Source: Planctomycetota bacterium (lineage in GTDB: Bacteria; Planctomycetota; UBA1135; GCA-002686595). Taken from it: DNA of 64,000 nucleotides. The notes beneath the pieces are model-generated. The model was given only the letters and a program-made list of their open reading frames with translations, did not search any database and was not told where the DNA came from. The stretch lies in the NCBI GenBank assembly GCA_016795205.1, contig JAEUHZ010000024.1, forward strand, positions 1-64,000, read 5' to 3'. Shown in pieces: positions 42,890 to 52,448 of this stretch (position 1 is the stretch's first letter; every line of letters starts with the position of its first letter). Position numbers and translations under genes: made by a program.

Positions 42890-45800
42890 CGCTCGACGCT
42901 CCGCAGGGTGACATGCGGCGCGAGGTAGAAGGCCGCCAGGCTCGTGAGCCGCGGCGTCTGCCGCCAGCCGTGCGGCGCGCCCGTCGCGAGATCGAAGGCC
43001 CCGGGTTGGTACTCGACGAAGACGCGCGCCGAGAGGCGGTCGGCCTGCCGACCGAGCGGATGCGCCTGCCCGTCCACGTCGCCCTGCCACAAGAGGCGCA
43101 GGCGAGCGTCGGCGTCCGGATCCGCGTCCCATGGCGCCGCCGGGTCGGTCCGCACGAGCGCGCCGATGCGGGCCGCGTCCGCGTCTTGCTTCTGGAACCA
43201 GATCGAGTTCCAGAAGGCCGAGGGCTGGCCGATCTCGAAGCCGAAGTAGGCCAGCTCCGGCGCGTCCGCGCGGCGCGCCCAGCGGTCGGGGTAGCGCACG
43301 GGGAACAGGATCACCGCGTCGCCCGCGGCGTGCGCGGCCGGGGTCGTGCCGAAGCGGCCGCGGAACAGACCCTCGCCGCGCCCGTCGAGCGCGCCTGGGT
43401 TGGAGGAGGCGCGCGGCATCTCCAGCGCGCTGCCGCGGATGCGCGTGTAGTGGATCAGCTCGGAGCCGACGAGCACCAGGCCTTCGGGCGGGAAGCCCTC
43501 GACGTTCGCCAGCGTGAGCTGCGCGTCCGCGGGCCCCGCGCCAGCGGTGAGCACCGTCGCCACGCGGTGCTCGAGCCACAGGACGGGATCCTCGAGCTCG
43601 TGCGCGCCGGGCTTCGTGCCCAAGAGGCCGCGCCCGTCGGCGGCGAGCTGCACGCGGCCGCTCGACGCGTCGTACGAGCGGTAGGCCAGGATCTCGTCGC
43701 CGATCCGCAACAGGCCGCCATTCGGCGCGAGCTGCGGCAGCACGTCGTCGATCCAGCCCGTGTTGCCGATCGCGGCGCGCATCGTCTTGGGGCGGATGGT
43801 GAGGGCGCGCCCGGCTTCGTCGAGATCGGCGTCGAGGACCAGGCTCGCGCCGTTCATGGCCTCGCGGGACTCGGCGGGCACGTTGCGGCCGAACTGCGCG
43901 TCGCCGAAGGCGATCTCGTCGACGACCGCGGAGGGCACGACCGCCCCGGAGCCGTCGGCGCCGCCGCCGATGCGCACGCGCGAGACGGCCCGGGGCCGTT
44001 CCCCCGAGGGGAACAGGACGATGCGCGCCAGGAGCCGCGTGTCGAGCGTCGGGCCACCCGTGGCCGAGCCGGCCACGACGTTCTCGGGGCTGCGGGCCTG
44101 GAACGCGACGTAGGTGCGCCCGCTGAGGTAGCCGTCGTACTCGATGTGCTCGTCGCGCGGCACGACCGGAACGGGCTTCAGCGTCACGTCCTGCGGCTGG
44201 CGCCAGGAACGCGTGGCGTGCTCCAGGGCCGGCGTGTGCGCGCGGTGGATCACCAGCGGCCAGCCCGGATGCGACGGATCCGCGCCGACCAGGAACACGG
44301 CGTCGAGCCGGCCGGGCCGGCCGCCGAAGACGTCGCGCGCGTCGACCTCGAAGACCGGCAGGATCGGCGTGCCCGCTGGATGGTCGTGCGAGAAGGTGCC
44401 GAACACCCCGCGGAACTGGAACCAGGTCTCGACGGCGCGCGAAAGCGGGAAGTCCACGGCGGCGTTCTCGTTCTCGCCCACGCGCGGGTCCCACTGCGTC
44501 GACGAGTAGGTCTGCAAGGCGCTGGGCCTGGCGGCCACCGCGGCCGGGACAGGCTCCGGGAGCACTGCCGGCTCGGGAGGCGCGAGCAGCGCGCTCGACG
44601 GGGCGCCGAAGCCGCCGCCGCCCGGCCCGCCGCCTCCCCCGCCGCCGGGCTGCGGCGGCCGCGCGTCGAGCTGGCGGTTCAGGGTCAGCGTGCGGTGGAC
44701 GGCGAGCAACGCGTCCGGATCGTCGCGCACGAGCTGCCCGCGCGCGGTGTCGACGTAGTCGTAGCGGATCCACTCCGTGAACTCCGCGTCCGCCACGCGC
44801 GTGACCTGCGCGAAGCGCGAGGCGCCCTTGCGAGCGACGAGGAACCCGCGCACGTCGGACACGCCCGGCGTCGCGAACGAGATCGGAACGACGAACGTCG
44901 ACCACTCGTAGCGCGCGGCGACCGCGACCCCATCGGCGGTCTGCAGGTTCGGATCCCAGGTCGTGATGAACGAGCGCGATCCGCCCAGCAGGCCCTGCTG
45001 GGCCTGGGTCAGGTTGCCCAGGTTCGGAAGCTGCGCCGCGCCCACGCCGCGCTCGGCGATCTGGAGCACGTTGTTCGACCAGCCCGAGTAGCGGATGACT
45101 TCCAGGCCGCCGAGCGGCGAGCCGGCCGTGTCCTGACCCTCGCCGCCCTGGAAGTCCCAGCCCACCTGCACGAGCAGCGCGTAGCCGCCGTCGGGGTGGA
45201 AGGCCGTCATGTACTCCTCGGGCGGCCGCGGCGATCCGGTGGCGAAGCCGTCGTCGGCGCACGCCAGGCGCAGGCCGTTCACGGAGCTGTTGGCGCCCGC
45301 CAGCCCGGTGCCGGCCTGGAAGCCGAGCAGCCCGATCGTGATCGGGTCGCCCTGGGTCTGCTGACCTCCGGTGACGCCAGCCACGCGCGCGACGCGGAAC
45401 TTGCCGATCGCGCGCGCCAGCCGTGCCTCGCCGGCGGGCACGTCGGAAAGCAGCGGCAGGCTGTAGCCGTAGAGCTCGACCGGCGTGCCGGCGGCGTGGT
45501 CGACCGACAGCCCGGCGAGGCCCGCGGGCGGGGAGCCGGCGTCCTCCTCGAGCCGCGCCGCGCGCTCGCGCGCCATGCGCCCGCCGAAACCTGCCGCGGG
45601 GCCCGTCTCCGAGCGCGTGGCGCTCAGTCCGCCGCCCGCGACGCTGACCTCGATCAGCTCGTTGCCGATGCGCACCACGCAGCGCTCGGGGAAGCCCTCG
45701 ATGGACTCGACCGCCAGCGCCGCCGAGCCCTGGGACAGCGCCGCGGAGAGGCGCGTCAAGCCCGGCGTCCGCACGCCGTGGGCCAGCCCGTTCACGAGCA

Positions 45801-48084
45801 GGTGCATCTGGCTCGGACGGTTGCCGCGCACGTCGAGCTCGACGTGGTGCCAGACGTCGGCGGGCAACCCGGGCGAGCCGGAGATCGAGTAGCGCAGCTC
45901 GCCGCGCTCGCGGAACGAGGTCTCGCGGTGGTCGCCGAAGCCGTCGATCACGCGCAGCACGAGGTCGTCGCCGTCGACCTCCAGCAGCGAGCGGTCCACG
46001 TCCGGGGACGAGCCGCCGACGTCCAGGAAACGACCGGCGGCCGCGCCGCGCGGCCGGATCCACAGCGAGAGCGCGTGCGAGCGCAGGAACGGCGCGTCGG
46101 CGGCGCTCCAGCGCACGCGCTGGGAGTCGGACTCGTGCTCGACGAGCTGGTCCGGGAGGTAGCGACCCTCCGGGTCGCGCGTCTCGTGGTCGAAGTGGTC
46201 GACGCGGCCGCGCAGGCGCTGCGTCTCGGCGAGGCGGGTGGGCATCAGCGCGGCCCAGGCCTGTTCGGCGCGCGAGGGGAAGGTGCGCTCGGGGGTCGGC
46301 GGCGACTCCAGGTTCTGGAACTCGCTGGCGTCGCTGACGCCCGGCAGGAACGTGCGCCCCTGGAAGGTCCCGAGCTGCGGCCACAGTCGCGAGGGCGGCA
46401 CCGCGCCCGCGTCCCACTGCGTCGTGGCCTCGGGCCCGGTGAGCCACCAGGCAGCCTCGCGCGAGAGGCGCAGCTCTTCCTCGAAGTCCTCCTGACGCGC
46501 CCACAGGTGCACGAGCTCGCGCTGCGGGGCGACCGCCACGACCTCCTCGCGCACGCGCGCGTAGCGCAAGACGCCGGAGGGCGCGTTGTGCGCCGCGCGC
46601 AACTCCAGCGCGTGGACGTCGCGCGAGGTGAACGCGTAGGGCATCGTGCTCCAGGCCAGCGTCCCGTCGTTGGCGTTCAGGCCGTTCGCGTAGACCGCGA
46701 CCGCGTCCCAGGGGTCGAGGAACGCCTCGCCGGAGCGCAGTCGATCGGGGACGAGCGGCGCGTCGCCGGGGAGCTGCGCGATCCCGGCTGCAGGCAACAC
46801 CACGCGCTCGAGGAAGTCGCGGAAGCCCTCGAAGGGCCGCGACTCGATCACCAGCGCTGCCAGCTCCGCGGCCTCGTCGGCCGTGACGCGCGAGTTCTGC
46901 CCCGCGACCTGCAGGTTCAGGAACAGGGCCTCGAGCACCGCCCGCGGCGCCGTGTTCAGGTTCACCGGGCGACGCGCCAGCACGTCGACCACCGCCTCGT
47001 AGGGCAAATAGTCGTGCGTGAGGACGCGGTCCAGCACGACCTCGCCGGCGCCCGCGACGGAGGCCACGAGCGCCAGCTCACTGGAGCTCCCGTCGCGCAC
47101 GCGCACCGTCGCGCCCGGGTTCATCCAGCGCGCCGAGTCGACGCGCAGCCGGCCATCGCGGCCGCCCTCGACCTGCGCGACGAGCCGCGCCGCGCGCTGC
47201 CAGCGCGGACCGGCGCGCACGCCGCCGTGCGCGCTGCCGAAGTCGCGCAGCGCGGCCAGCGGCGCGCCGTCCATCACGCCCGCGCCGGCCGGGTCCGTGG
47301 CCGCCGCCAGCGCGAAGCCGGCGCACTCGCGCAGGCGCTCGATGGACTCAAAGGCGCGTGGCTCGTCGTCGGGCGACACGAGGCGCCACAGGACCGGCGC
47401 CAGCGCGCGCTGGTCCAGCACGGGCGCGCCGATGCCGTGCGACGAGGCCGGGCGCGGGCCGCCGCGCCAGTCCTGGCCGGCGCCCGGCCCCAGGACGCCG
47501 CGGGTGAACTCGACCGCGCTGCCGTCCTGGTAGCGGCGCACCTGCACGAGCTCGCCGCCCACCCACAGGAAGCCCTGGGCCCCGAAGTTCGCGTTCGGCG
47601 CGAGCGGGATCTCGCGCGCGTCCGGACCGACCACCGCGCCCAGGCGCGAGGTGAGCCCCATCAGGTTCGCCAGCACCTGCGGGCTGGCGCTGTCGAGGTC
47701 GACCAGGCCAGCCGTGTCGCGCGCCTCGACGGTCCACATCGAGCCGCCCGGGTCGTTCGCGTCGAGGAACCCGTCTGGGAAGCGGTTCGCGACGCGCACC
47801 TCTTCCAGATCGTCCCAGTACGGCGTGCGGTCGATGTCGGCGCTCGGGTACGTGCCGGCCAGCACGGCGCGCGCGTGCCGCGACGCCGTGTCGAGCGCGA
47901 TGCGCGCCTCGGTGCGGTCCGCCATGCGCGTCGAGGCCTGGTCCGCGCCGCGCGCCGAGAGCAAGAGCGGCGTCGCCAGCACGAGCAGCGACAAGAGCAC
48001 GAGCAGCACCGCGATCAGCGCGAAGCCTCCGCGCCGATCACGCGCCGCGCGGCGCCGCGAGAGCTGCCTACTCGACCGTTCCAT
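42886..48084 (-). CDS. gspK: Giant GspK-like minor pseudopilin with LamG and repeated beta modules
   Basis: 1732 residues, about five times a normal GspK (300-350). The N-terminus has a prepilin-like signal RRGGFALIAVLLVLLSLLVL without glutamate at position 5, as is usual for GspK. The GspK SAM-like helix-hairpin motif ARRPVNLNTAPRAVLEALF is at about 365-385. A LamG/concanavalin-like domain lies at about 640-800 (HALSLWIRP, DVWHHVELDVRGN). A short module, [VR]-x-[IV]-G-x-E-L-[IV], recurs at about 170, 330 (degenerate), 808, 1460 and 1540, the last with FRGRFGTTPAAHAAGDAV. A glycine-rich linker and more beta-rich segments fill the rest. It probably caps a pseudopilus and presents binding domains outside the cell. 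It overlaps genes on both sides. Confidence 0.85.
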   Translation of the reverse strand: MERSSRQLSRRRAARDRRGGFALIAVLLVLLSLLVLATPLLLSARGADQASTRMADRTEARIALDTASRHARAVLAGTYPSADIDRTPYWDDLEEVRVANRFPDGFLDANDPGGSMWTVEARDTAGLVDLDSASPQVLANLMGLTSRLGAVVGPDAREIPLAPNANFGAQGFLWVGGELVQVRRYQDGSAVEFTRGVLGPGAGQDWRGGPRPASSHGIGAPVLDQRALAPVLWRLVSPDDEPRAFESIERLRECAGFALAAATDPAGAGVMDGAPLAALRDFGSAHGGVRAGPRWQRAARLVAQVEGGRDGRLRVDSARWMNPGATVRVRDGSSSELALVASVAGAGEVVLDRVLTHDYLPYEAVVDVLARRPVNLNTAPRAVLEALFLNLQVAGQNSRVTADEAAELAALVIESRPFEGFRDFLERVVLPAAGIAQLPGDAPLVPDRLRSGEAFLDPWDAVAVYANGLNANDGTLAWSTMPYAFTSRDVHALELRAAHNAPSGVLRYARVREEVVAVAPQRELVHLWARQEDFEEELRLSREAAWWLTGPEATTQWDAGAVPPSRLWPQLGTFQGRTFLPGVSDASEFQNLESPPTPERTFPSRAEQAWAALMPTRLAETQRLRGRVDHFDHETRDPEGRYLPDQLVEHESDSQRVRWSAADAPFLRSHALSLWIRPRGAAAGRFLDVGGSSPDVDRSLLEVDGDDLVLRVIDGFGDHRETSFRERGELRYSISGSPGLPADVWHHVELDVRGNRPSQMHLLVNGLAHGVRTPGLTRLSAALSQGSAALAVESIEGFPERCVVRIGNELIEVSVAGGGLSATRSETGPAAGFGGRMARERAARLEEDAGSPPAGLAGLSVDHAAGTPVELYGYSLPLLSDVPAGEARLARAIGKFRVARVAGVTGGQQTQGDPITIGLLGFQAGTGLAGANSSVNGLRLACADDGFATGSPRPPEEYMTAFHPDGGYALLVQVGWDFQGGEGQDTAGSPLGGLEVIRYSGWSNNVLQIAERGVGAAQLPNLGNLTQAQQGLLGGSRSFITTWDPNLQTADGVAVAARYEWSTFVVPISFATPGVSDVRGFLVARKGASRFAQVTRVADAEFTEWIRYDYVDTARGQLVRDDPDALLAVHRTLTLNRQLDARPPQPGGGGGGGPGGGGFGAPSSALLAPPEPAVLPEPVPAAVAARPSALQTYSSTQWDPRVGENENAAVDFPLSRAVETWFQFRGVFGTFSHDHPAGTPILPVFEVDARDVFGGRPGRLDAVFLVGADPSHPGWPLVIHRAHTPALEHATRSWRQPQDVTLKPVPVVPRDEHIEYDGYLSGRTYVAFQARSPENVVAGSATGGPTLDTRLLARIVLFPSGERPRAVSRVRIGGGADGSGAVVPSAVVDEIAFGDAQFGRNVPAESREAMNGASLVLDADLDEAGRALTIRPKTMRAAIGNTGWIDDVLPQLAPNGGLLRIGDEILAYRSYDASSGRVQLAADGRGLLGTKPGAHELEDPVLWLEHRVATVLTAGAGPADAQLTLANVEGFPPEGLVLVGSELIHYTRIRGSALEMPRASSNPGALDGRGEGLFRGRFGTTPAAHAAGDAVILFPVRYPDRWARRADAPELAYFGFEIGQPSAFWNSIWFQKQDADAARIGALVRTDPAAPWDADPDADARLRLLWQGDVDGQAHPLGRQADRLSARVFVEYQPGAFDLATGAPHGWRQTPRLTSLAAFYLAPHVTLRSVER

Positions 48085-49078
48085 GGAGGTTCACGAGGAT
48101 GCGCTCCTCGCGTCCGTCGCCGAGCCGCAGGGCGAGCCGCACCGGCTCCTGGTGGACGCTGCGGTCGAGGCCGCCGCCGGCCGCGAACACGATCTCGGTC
48201 GGGCCGCCGGGCGCGAACTCCACGCCGCGCGGCAGGGCGCGGCGCTCCTCGCCCGTCACGGCCGCGACGACCAGCGCGTCGATCGCGCCCGGGAACGCCG
48301 CGCCCGAGGGCGAGAGCACGAGCGGACCCTCCACGTCCCAGACCTCGGCCGTCTCGACCAGGTGCGCCGCGAGCGCGCCGTCGACCAGGATCGCGAGCCG
48401 CGCACGGTCGTATTGCACCTCGACCTCGCTCCAGCGTCCGGCGCGCAACAGCCCGCCCTGTGTCGAGAGGCCCAAGCGCCCGCCGCGCCGGCGCTCGCCG
48501 TCGTCGGTCACGATGGCGGGCGCGAACCAGGCGCGGACCGCGCCGTCCTCGCCGACCGCGAGCCCGGCCGACGCGCCGATCGCGAGCAGTTCCCCGCCCG
48601 CCCCGCCCGCGAGCCGCACAACGCAGCGGATCGAGAACCCGCGCGCCAGGTCGAAGGCCGGGTCGAGCTGCACCGGGATCTCCACCCGCGAGCGCGCCGG
48701 CTCGCCCGCGAACGACAACGCCGAGCCCGTGAACCCGTCGGGCACGATCCGCCCCCCCAGCGACACGCCCTCCGAGCCGAAGGCGCCGCGGATGGGCAGG
48801 TCCTCGAAGTGCCAGGTGCCGACCACGGTCGCGCCGAAGGCCTGGATCGTGCTGCCCTGCGCGTCGATGCGCACGCGCGCCGGCGCGTCGCGCGCCACCG
48901 ACCAGTTGCGGGCCGAGCGCAGCACGGATTGCACCGTGCCGACCGCGGCGCGGTCGCCGACCTGGATGCGCGCGACGAGCCCGACACCGACGCCGATCAG
49001 GACCGAGAGGATGCCGATCACGATGATCAGCTCGACGAGCGTGAAGGCCGCTCGGCGCCCGGCTCCGCGCGCGCTCAC
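48068..49078 (-). CDS. GspH-like pseudopilin with a LamG-like domain
   Basis: 336 residues from the GTG at 49078, which shares GTGA with the gspG stop. The prepilin signal is SARGAGRRA, then AFTLVELIIVIGILSVLIGVG, with glutamate following the FTLV. The next part (QSVLRSARNWSVARDAPARVRI) matches the H-type pseudopilins. Residues about 95-270 then form a concanavalin-A/LamG-like jelly roll (TGSALSFAGEPARSRVEIPVQLD, FSIRCVVRLAGG, VEVQYDRARLAILVDG), which standard GspH proteins do not have. The end overlaps the giant GspK-like gene by 17 bases. Confidence 0.85.
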   Translation of the reverse strand: MSARGAGRRAAFTLVELIIVIGILSVLIGVGVGLVARIQVGDRAAVGTVQSVLRSARNWSVARDAPARVRIDAQGSTIQAFGATVVGTWHFEDLPIRGAFGSEGVSLGGRIVPDGFTGSALSFAGEPARSRVEIPVQLDPAFDLARGFSIRCVVRLAGGAGGELLAIGASAGLAVGEDGAVRAWFAPAIVTDDGERRRGGRLGLSTQGGLLRAGRWSEVEVQYDRARLAILVDGALAAHLVETAEVWDVEGPLVLSPSGAAFPGAIDALVVAAVTGEERRALPRGVEFAPGGPTEIVFAAGGGLDRSVHQEPVRLALRLGDGREERILVNLHGTVE

Positions 49079-49719
49079 CCCCCGCCCTCCCCGCCCTCGA
49101 AATTCCCCAGGTCGTCCTCGGTGCCGAACACGCCGTCCGAGCCGGCCGAGAGCAGTTGGAAGCGGTCGTGGTTGTGCCAGCGGCCCGTCACGGAGTTCTT
49201 GGCCGCGCGCGCCACGCCCTGGGCTTCCGCGTCCGCGTCGGCCGGGCGCGTCACGTACACGTCCTGCCGCCCGTAGTCGCGCCGGTGGAAGTAGGCGATC
49301 GGATTGCCCCACTCGTCGGCGAGTTCCAGGAGGGCTGCCTTGGGGATGCGCGACAGGGAGCGCTTGGCCTCGTCGCCATCGGTGTTCGTGAACTTGTCCT
49401 CGGGGAGCGACGTGCCGGTCCATTCGGTGGACCACATCGACAGCACGAGCGCCTCGGCGCCCAGGTTCGTCGTGTTGGGCGGCGTGCCCCAGGCCTCCAG
49501 GAAGTGGCTCGGCGGGTAGTCGCCGAAGCGGTCCTCGTACTCGCCGATCGCGGCGGAAAGCTGCGACAGCCAGGCCTTGGTGGTGCTCTCCTTGGCGCGC
49601 TCGCCGAAGCCCGCGAGCCGCGGGATCAAGACCACCATCAGGATCGCGAGGATCACGAGCACCGCCAGGAGCTCGATCAGCGTGAAGCCCGCCGTGCGCG
49701 TTCTCGTCCTCGGTCCCAC
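49075..49719 (-). CDS. gspG: Major pseudopilin GspG
   Basis: 214 residues from the GTG at 49719, with AGGAGG about 7 bases upstream; a start at 49809 would lie inside the preceding gene. The signal is short and basic (GPRTRTRTAG), followed by FTLIELLAVLVILAILMVVLIPRL with glutamate 5. The globular part keeps the GspG layout: LSAAIGEYEDRFGDYPPS, WGNPIAYF, and the end FQLLSAGSDGVFGTEDDLGNF, which is the calcium-binding loop of the family. It should form the main shaft of the pseudopilus. It is the fifth gene of the operon, after GspL- and GspM-like proteins. Confidence 0.93.
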   Translation of the reverse strand: MGPRTRTRTAGFTLIELLAVLVILAILMVVLIPRLAGFGERAKESTTKAWLSQLSAAIGEYEDRFGDYPPSHFLEAWGTPPNTTNLGAEALVLSMWSTEWTGTSLPEDKFTNTDGDEAKRSLSRIPKAALLELADEWGNPIAYFHRRDYGRQDVYVTRPADADAEAQGVARAAKNSVTGRWHNHDRFQLLSAGSDGVFGTEDDLGNFEGGEGGG

Positions 49720-49729
49720 CCCCGCCTCC

Positions 49730-52435
49730 TCAGCGCGTCTTCCGGCGGAAGACGATCTCCACGTCGTCGACGTCGACCTGCACGGAGCGCCCCGGTGCGC
49801 CCTCGGCAAAGATGCCCAGACGCAGCGGATTGTTCGTGCGACCGAGCGCCGAAAGCGGCGTGTCGATCGTGACCGGGATGCCGTCCAGGCTGGCGCGGAT
49901 GCGCACGTCGCCCTCCGCGCCGACGCGCTCGAGGCGCAGCACGACCGGCTGGTCGAAGCGCCACTCCACGCCCGGAACCTCGACCTGCGGCCGGTCCTCC
50001 TCGCCGCGCTTCATGGCGCGGAACTGCACGGCGTTCTTGGCCGCGTCGGGGTGTCGCGAGAGCGTGGCCTCGGCCTCGACCTGGGTCTCTCCTCCGCGCT
50101 CGCTCTCGCGGGAGATGAAGATCCCCACGCGTGCCGTGGTCCCGGCGCGCACGACCAGCCGCGCCTCCAGGGACACCACGTCGCCGGCGTTCTTGAGTTG
50201 CCACAGGCGCGAGCGGCCGGCCGACTTGAACGTGCCACCGAGCGAGACGACGCCGTCGTGGATCGAGACCAGGGGCCCGTGGGACTCCTGCACGCTCCAG
50301 GCGTTGCCCAGCGCGTTGCGCTCGAACCCGTCGCTCCACAGCACCTTCTCCAGGTGGTCGCCGAGGCGCTCGATCTGCCGCCGTGCCCACACGCGCCAGG
50401 GGTCGTCCTCGGGGAACGCGCGCCGCGCGTCGTCCAGCTCCGCCAGTCGCGTCAGGGCCTCGGTGGTCTCGCCGATCCGGTACTGCACCCAGGCCAGCCC
50501 GCCGCGCGCCGCGGGGTCGTCCGCAGCGCGCGCCAGCGCACGCCGCAGCACGGGCTCGGCGTCCGCGATGGAGCCGGCCTCCAGCAGCGCCACGCCGCGC
50601 AACACCGCCGCGCGCACCAGCGTGGGGTCGAGCGCGACCGCGCGCTCCAGGTAGCGCTCGGCACCCGCCAGATCACCCCGGCGGAGCGCGACGTCGCCCA
50701 TCCACGCCAGCGCGTCGGCGAAGTCCGCGTCGAGGCCCAGCGCGGCGCGCAGCGACTCGGCGCCCCCATCGAGGTCGTCGCGCGCGACGAGCAGCCGCCC
50801 GCGCTGGAAGTGCGCCCAAGGATCGGTGGGGTCGCCCTCCAGGGCGAGGTCCACGTGCCGCAGCGCCTCATCCGGATGGCCGGTGGCCTCCGCCAGCCAC
50901 GAGAGCGCGCGCTGCGCCAGGTGCGCGCGCAGCGGGTCGCGCGCGGCAGCCGCCCGGAGCGCCGCGCGCGCGGCGCGGGCCGCCTCCGCGCGCGGCGCCC
51001 GCGCCAGCTCCACACCCCGGGCCAGGAGCAGGTCGAAGCCCAAGGCCTCGCCCTCCGCGGGCTGCGCCGCGGACGGCGCCGTGGTCGCGCCCGGCGCCAG
51101 CACGCGGGCCGCCGCCAGCCCGGCGCGCGCGGCCTCGCTCGACGCCTCGGCCTGCAGCGCGCGCTCGAAGGCCTCGACGGCGGCCGGCACCTCGCCCACG
51201 GCGAGCAGCGCCGCGCCCAGGCCGGCGCGCACGCGCGCCCGGTCGTGCTTGTCCTCCGCGCCGGTGGGCTCGAACTGGTTCGCGAGCCGGTAGTGCTCGA
51301 CGGCCTCCGCGCCGCGCCCGCGCTCCAGCAGGAACCGCCCCAGCGCCTCCTGCGCCTGCCAGGAGGTCCGGCCGCTGCGCTCGGCCTGACGCAGCGAGGC
51401 CTCGGCCTCCGCGAACAAGCGGAAGCGCGCCTGCAGCTCGCCCAGGCGCACGAGCACGAGCGGATTGCCGCGCAGCGGCCCCGCGAGCAGCGCGCGGTAG
51501 ATCTGGAAGGCCTCCTCGAAGCGGAACGCGGCCTCGTGGACGCGCGCGAGGCCCAGCTTGGGCTCCGGGTCCTGCGCCAGCACGCGCGACGCGCGCTCGT
51601 AGATCTCCGCCGCGACCTCCAGCGCGCGCGGCGTCTCGAAGCGCCGCTCGATGCACCAGCGCGCGAAGGAGAGCGCCTGGTCGTACTCGGCGGCCGAGAG
51701 CGGATCGCCGAGCGCGAGGCGCCGCCGCTCGAGCTCGTTCTGCACCGTGGCGGCGAAGTCGAACTCCGCGATCGTCTTGCGCGGCACGACCATCGGCGCC
51801 TGCCCCGGGAACTTCGGCTGGCCGCGGACGGGGTCGAACTCGATGAACAGCAGGTCCTCGTCCGGGCGCTTCGCCAAGCGGAAGCGGTCGGGGTTCTGGA
51901 TCTGTCCGAAGCGGTATTCCCCGATGCGGAACCAGTCGTAGGTGCGCTTCCAGGCCGAGAGCCGCGCAGCGAGCTCCTCGGGCGACAAGGCCGCGTTGCG
52001 CACGGCGCTCGTGGGGGGCGGCCCGGCCGCGGGCTCGGCGTCGAGCTCCTCGTCGGCCGCGTCGAACAGACCCGGCACGGGGACCGTGCGCGCCGGCGCG
52101 CGCAGGAACTGGCCCCACAGGCGCGGCTCCGGCCCGGGCACGGGCGGCGGCGCGAGCGAGTCGAGCGGCGCGTGCGGCGGTGGCTCGAACGCCAGGGGCG
52201 CGAGCGGCCGGAAATCACTGGGCGGCGAGAACAGGTCGCGTGAGCGGCCCTTCGCGGCGCGCTCCGCAGGCAGCGCCAGCGCGACGTCCGGCGCGCGCTG
52301 CGGCGCGGCGGCCGGCGGATCGGCGCGCCGCGGCTGGCCGCGGCGCGCGCCGGCGTCGGAGAGCGTGCTCCACGCGAGTCCGCCCAGCACGAGCACGGTG
52401 CCGGCGAACACGAGCGGTTCCTTGCGCAGTTCCAT
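49730..52435 (-). CDS. Membrane-anchored TPR protein with a C-terminal jelly-roll domain
   Basis: 901 residues. One N-terminal membrane helix (EPLVFAGTVLVLGGLAWSTL, about 6-25) is followed by a proline/alanine-rich linker that places the rest in the periplasm. TPR-like helical repeats fill about 270-690 (ALEVAAEIYERASRVLAQDP, EAEASLRQAERSGRTSWQAQ, AERYLERAVALDPTLVRAAV). The last roughly 190 residues are a beta-sandwich (LWSDGFERNALGNAWSV, VVSLEARLVVRAGTTARVGIF, VVLRLERVGAEGDVRIRASL) of the concanavalin/DUF1080 type. By position between a GspM-like gene and gspG it could replace GspC or PilP as an inner-membrane connector. That is inferred from context only. Confidence 0.82.
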   Translation of the reverse strand: MELRKEPLVFAGTVLVLGGLAWSTLSDAGARRGQPRRADPPAAAPQRAPDVALALPAERAAKGRSRDLFSPPSDFRPLAPLAFEPPPHAPLDSLAPPPVPGPEPRLWGQFLRAPARTVPVPGLFDAADEELDAEPAAGPPPTSAVRNAALSPEELAARLSAWKRTYDWFRIGEYRFGQIQNPDRFRLAKRPDEDLLFIEFDPVRGQPKFPGQAPMVVPRKTIAEFDFAATVQNELERRRLALGDPLSAAEYDQALSFARWCIERRFETPRALEVAAEIYERASRVLAQDPEPKLGLARVHEAAFRFEEAFQIYRALLAGPLRGNPLVLVRLGELQARFRLFAEAEASLRQAERSGRTSWQAQEALGRFLLERGRGAEAVEHYRLANQFEPTGAEDKHDRARVRAGLGAALLAVGEVPAAVEAFERALQAEASSEAARAGLAAARVLAPGATTAPSAAQPAEGEALGFDLLLARGVELARAPRAEAARAARAALRAAAARDPLRAHLAQRALSWLAEATGHPDEALRHVDLALEGDPTDPWAHFQRGRLLVARDDLDGGAESLRAALGLDADFADALAWMGDVALRRGDLAGAERYLERAVALDPTLVRAAVLRGVALLEAGSIADAEPVLRRALARAADDPAARGGLAWVQYRIGETTEALTRLAELDDARRAFPEDDPWRVWARRQIERLGDHLEKVLWSDGFERNALGNAWSVQESHGPLVSIHDGVVSLGGTFKSAGRSRLWQLKNAGDVVSLEARLVVRAGTTARVGIFISRESERGGETQVEAEATLSRHPDAAKNAVQFRAMKRGEEDRPQVEVPGVEWRFDQPVVLRLERVGAEGDVRIRASLDGIPVTIDTPLSALGRTNNPLRLGIFAEGAPGRSVQVDVDDVEIVFRRKTR

Positions 52436-52448
52436 CTCCGGGCCCCTC

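Noticed and set aside
42890-46504. Upstream extension of the GspJ-like frame inside the GspK-like gene
   Set aside because: It is arginine-rich without structure, while the other frame encodes the GspK features; the prepilin signal marks the GspJ start at 42889.
42913-48732. Very long plus-strand frame (1939 codons) opposite the pseudopilin genes
   Set aside because: Composition is R/H/V/Q-rich with no signal or domain; antisense to genes with clear prepilin signals.
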